A stretch of DNA of 7,164 bases from assembly GCA_937958295.1 (NCBI GenBank), contig CALFEY010000279.1, forward strand, positions 1-7,164, written 5' to 3'. Position numbers and translations under genes: made by a program. The notes beneath the pieces were generated by a model. It was not told the origin of the DNA, did no database searches, and saw only the letters and a list, made by a program, of their open reading frames with translations. Of this stretch, positions 5,995 through 7,164 are shown in pieces; positions within the stretch are counted from its first letter, which is position 1; every line of letters starts with the position of its first letter. This DNA is from an uncultured Pseudomonadota bacterium (GTDB lineage Bacteria; Pseudomonadota; Gammaproteobacteria; Burkholderiales; Casimicrobiaceae).

Positions 5995-7107
5995 ATGACG
6001 AACCTCCTCGACCTCGCACCCGCCGCCCTCACTGACTATTTCGCCGCCCGCGGCGAGAAGCCGTTCCGGGCGCGCCAGGTGTCGCGGTGGGTGCACCAGC
6101 GGTTCGTCGACGACATCGGCGCGATGACCGATCTCGCCAAGGCCTCGCGGGCCTGGCTCGCGCTCGACGCCATCATCGCCGGGCCCATGGTGGTGCGCGA
6201 CAGCACCGCCGCCGACGGCACGCGCAAGTGGCTCCTCGATGCGGGCAACGGCAACGCCGTGGAGTCCGTGTACATCCCCGAGGACGACCGCGGCACCCTG
6301 TGCATCTCGTCGCAGGCGGGATGCGCGCTCGACTGCGCCTTCTGCTCCACCGGCAAGCAGGGCTTCAACCGCAACCTCGCCACGGGCGAGATCATCGGGC
6401 AACTCTGGCACGCCAATCGCACGCTGCTCGCCGAGGGAGCCACCGGAGCGTGGGTGGAGCAGGGCCGGCCGCCGATCACCAACGTGGTCATGATGGGCAT
6501 GGGCGAGCCGCTGGCCAACTTCGACAACGTCGTGGGCGCGCTGCGCCTCATGCTCGACGACAACGCCTACGGCCTGTCGCGGCGCCGCGTCACGCTCTCC
6601 ACATCCGGCCTCGTGCCGCTGATCGACCGCCTGCGCGACGAGTGCCCGGTGGCGCTCGCCGTGTCCCTGCATGCGCCCAACGACGCGCTGCGCGATCGCA
6701 TCGTGCCCATCAATCGCAAGCATCCGCTGGCAGAGCTCATGGCTGCTTGCCGGCGCTACCTGCCGGCGGCCCCCCGCGACTTCGTCACGTTCGAGTACGT
6801 GATGCTCGACGGCGTGAACGACCAGGACACGCACGCACGGGAGCTCGTGGCCCTGGTGCGCGACGTGCCTTGCAAGCTCAATCTCATCCCGTTCAATCCG
6901 TTTCCGGGCAGCGAGTTCCGCACCACGCCGCGGCCCCGCATCGTGGCCTTCCAGCGTCGCCTGATGGACGCCGGACTGGTGGCCACGATCCGCAAGACCC
7001 GCGGCGATGACATCGATGCCGCCTGTGGCCAGCTCGCGGGCCAGGTGCAAAACCGCGTCAAGCGCCCGCTCGCTTCGCGCATCATGCCGATCAGGGCCGC
7101 CTCGTGA
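5995..7107 (+). CDS. rlmN: Dual-specificity 23S rRNA A2503 / tRNA A37 C2-methyltransferase (radical SAM)
   Basis: RlmN methylates C2 of adenosine 2503 in 23S rRNA at the peptidyl transferase centre and of adenosine 37 in some tRNAs, which supports decoding accuracy. The 370-residue protein has the radical SAM cluster motif CALDCAFC (C110, C114, C117). It also has the two cysteines of the RlmN methyl-transfer mechanism: C103 in TLCISSQ and C344 in DAACGQLAG, equivalent to E. coli C118 and C355. Further family blocks are MMGMGEPLANFDNV (166-179), RRVTLSTSGLVP (197-208), LAVSLHAPND (221-230) and LIPFNPFPGS (297-306). Retention of the DAACGQL cysteine and context fit RlmN; Cfr, a related A2503 C8-methyltransferase, is the only close alternative. 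The ATG at 5995 gives the normal N-terminus, but no Shine-Dalgarno sequence is seen, only a GC hairpin just upstream. The stop overlaps the next start (GTGA). Confidence 0.97.
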   Translation: MTNLLDLAPAALTDYFAARGEKPFRARQVSRWVHQRFVDDIGAMTDLAKASRAWLALDAIIAGPMVVRDSTAADGTRKWLLDAGNGNAVESVYIPEDDRGTLCISSQAGCALDCAFCSTGKQGFNRNLATGEIIGQLWHANRTLLAEGATGAWVEQGRPPITNVVMMGMGEPLANFDNVVGALRLMLDDNAYGLSRRRVTLSTSGLVPLIDRLRDECPVALAVSLHAPNDALRDRIVPINRKHPLAELMAACRRYLPAAPRDFVTFEYVMLDGVNDQDTHARELVALVRDVPCKLNLIPFNPFPGSEFRTTPRPRIVAFQRRLMDAGLVATIRKTRGDDIDAACGQLAGQVQNRVKRPLASRIMPIRAAS

Positions 7108-7164
7108 CCGCCATGAACCCGCTCCTCCGCCGTGCCGCGCTCGCCGCGGTGACCGTTGCCTTCG
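7104..7164 (+). CDS. Start of a secreted or lipoprotein gene, possibly PilW/PilF type IV pilus protein; cut by the window edge
   Basis: Only about 20 codons are visible. A GTG at 7104 overlaps the rlmN stop (GTGA); an in-frame ATG at 7113 is an alternative start. The translation (MNPLLRRAALAAVTVAF from the ATG) has a positively charged start and a hydrophobic core, as in a Sec or lipoprotein signal peptide. In many betaproteobacteria and gammaproteobacteria the gene after ndk-rlmN is pilW/pilF, a TPR lipoprotein needed for type IV pilus secretin assembly, which would fit a signal peptide. That identity rests on gene order and not on the sequence seen. Translational coupling to rlmN is likely. 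Confidence 0.55.
   Translation, partial: MTAMNPLLRRAALAAVTVAF

Noticed and set aside
5503..7050. A 515-codon open frame on the minus strand opposite ndk and rlmN
   Set aside because: It mirrors rlmN and ndk codon structure in GC-rich DNA. The translation is rich in Arg, His, Gly and Ala with no recognisable domain, and the plus-strand genes are certain.
1..7164. A defence, mobile or otherwise undescribed system
   Set aside because: Every sizeable coding region belongs to a known housekeeping or transporter family. No nuclease, integrase, transposase, toxin, reverse transcriptase or repeat array was seen on either strand.

Overview
The window looks like an ordinary core-genome segment of a GC-rich bacterium, most likely a betaproteobacterium of the Burkholderiales or a close relative. 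The basis is strong G/C bias at third codon positions, an AccA and Ndk of betaproteobacterial type, a Bug/TctC-family periplasmic binding protein (a family greatly expanded in Burkholderiales), and the orders accA-tilS and ndk-rlmN-(probable pilW/pilF), both of which are common in that class. The taxonomic call is inference from these features, not from a search.

Layout. Positions 2-754 (+) hold the 3' part of a DMT/EamA-type permease gene, cut by the window edge. It is followed 10 nt later by a TauE/SafE-family membrane permease (765-1541, +). Next come accA (acetyl-CoA carboxylase carboxyltransferase alpha subunit) and tilS (tRNA-Ile lysidine synthase), both on +. A Bug/TctC solute-binding protein gene lies on the minus strand (4124-5092), convergent with tilS, with its own strong Shine-Dalgarno sequence and a good intrinsic terminator. 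A non-coding stretch of about 430 bases separates it from the divergent ndk gene (nucleoside diphosphate kinase). ndk has an extended -10 promoter and an AT-rich leader. ndk is followed by rlmN (23S rRNA A2503 / tRNA A37 C2-methyltransferase, radical SAM). rlmN overlaps by GTGA the start of a further gene, of which only a signal-peptide-like N-terminus is visible.

How the genes relate. accA/tilS and ndk/rlmN are housekeeping genes of fatty acid synthesis, tRNA decoding, nucleotide balance and ribosome modification. The two upstream permeases and the Bug protein are accessory transport genes lying around them. No gene here shows a direct biochemical link to its accessory neighbours.

I found no tRNA, rRNA, CRISPR array, insertion sequence, phage gene or toxin-antitoxin pair, and no candidate for an undescribed system. 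The points worth a second look are small: start-site choices, perfect inverted repeats in three intergenic spots, and the placement of an orphan Bug gene between two conserved blocks.
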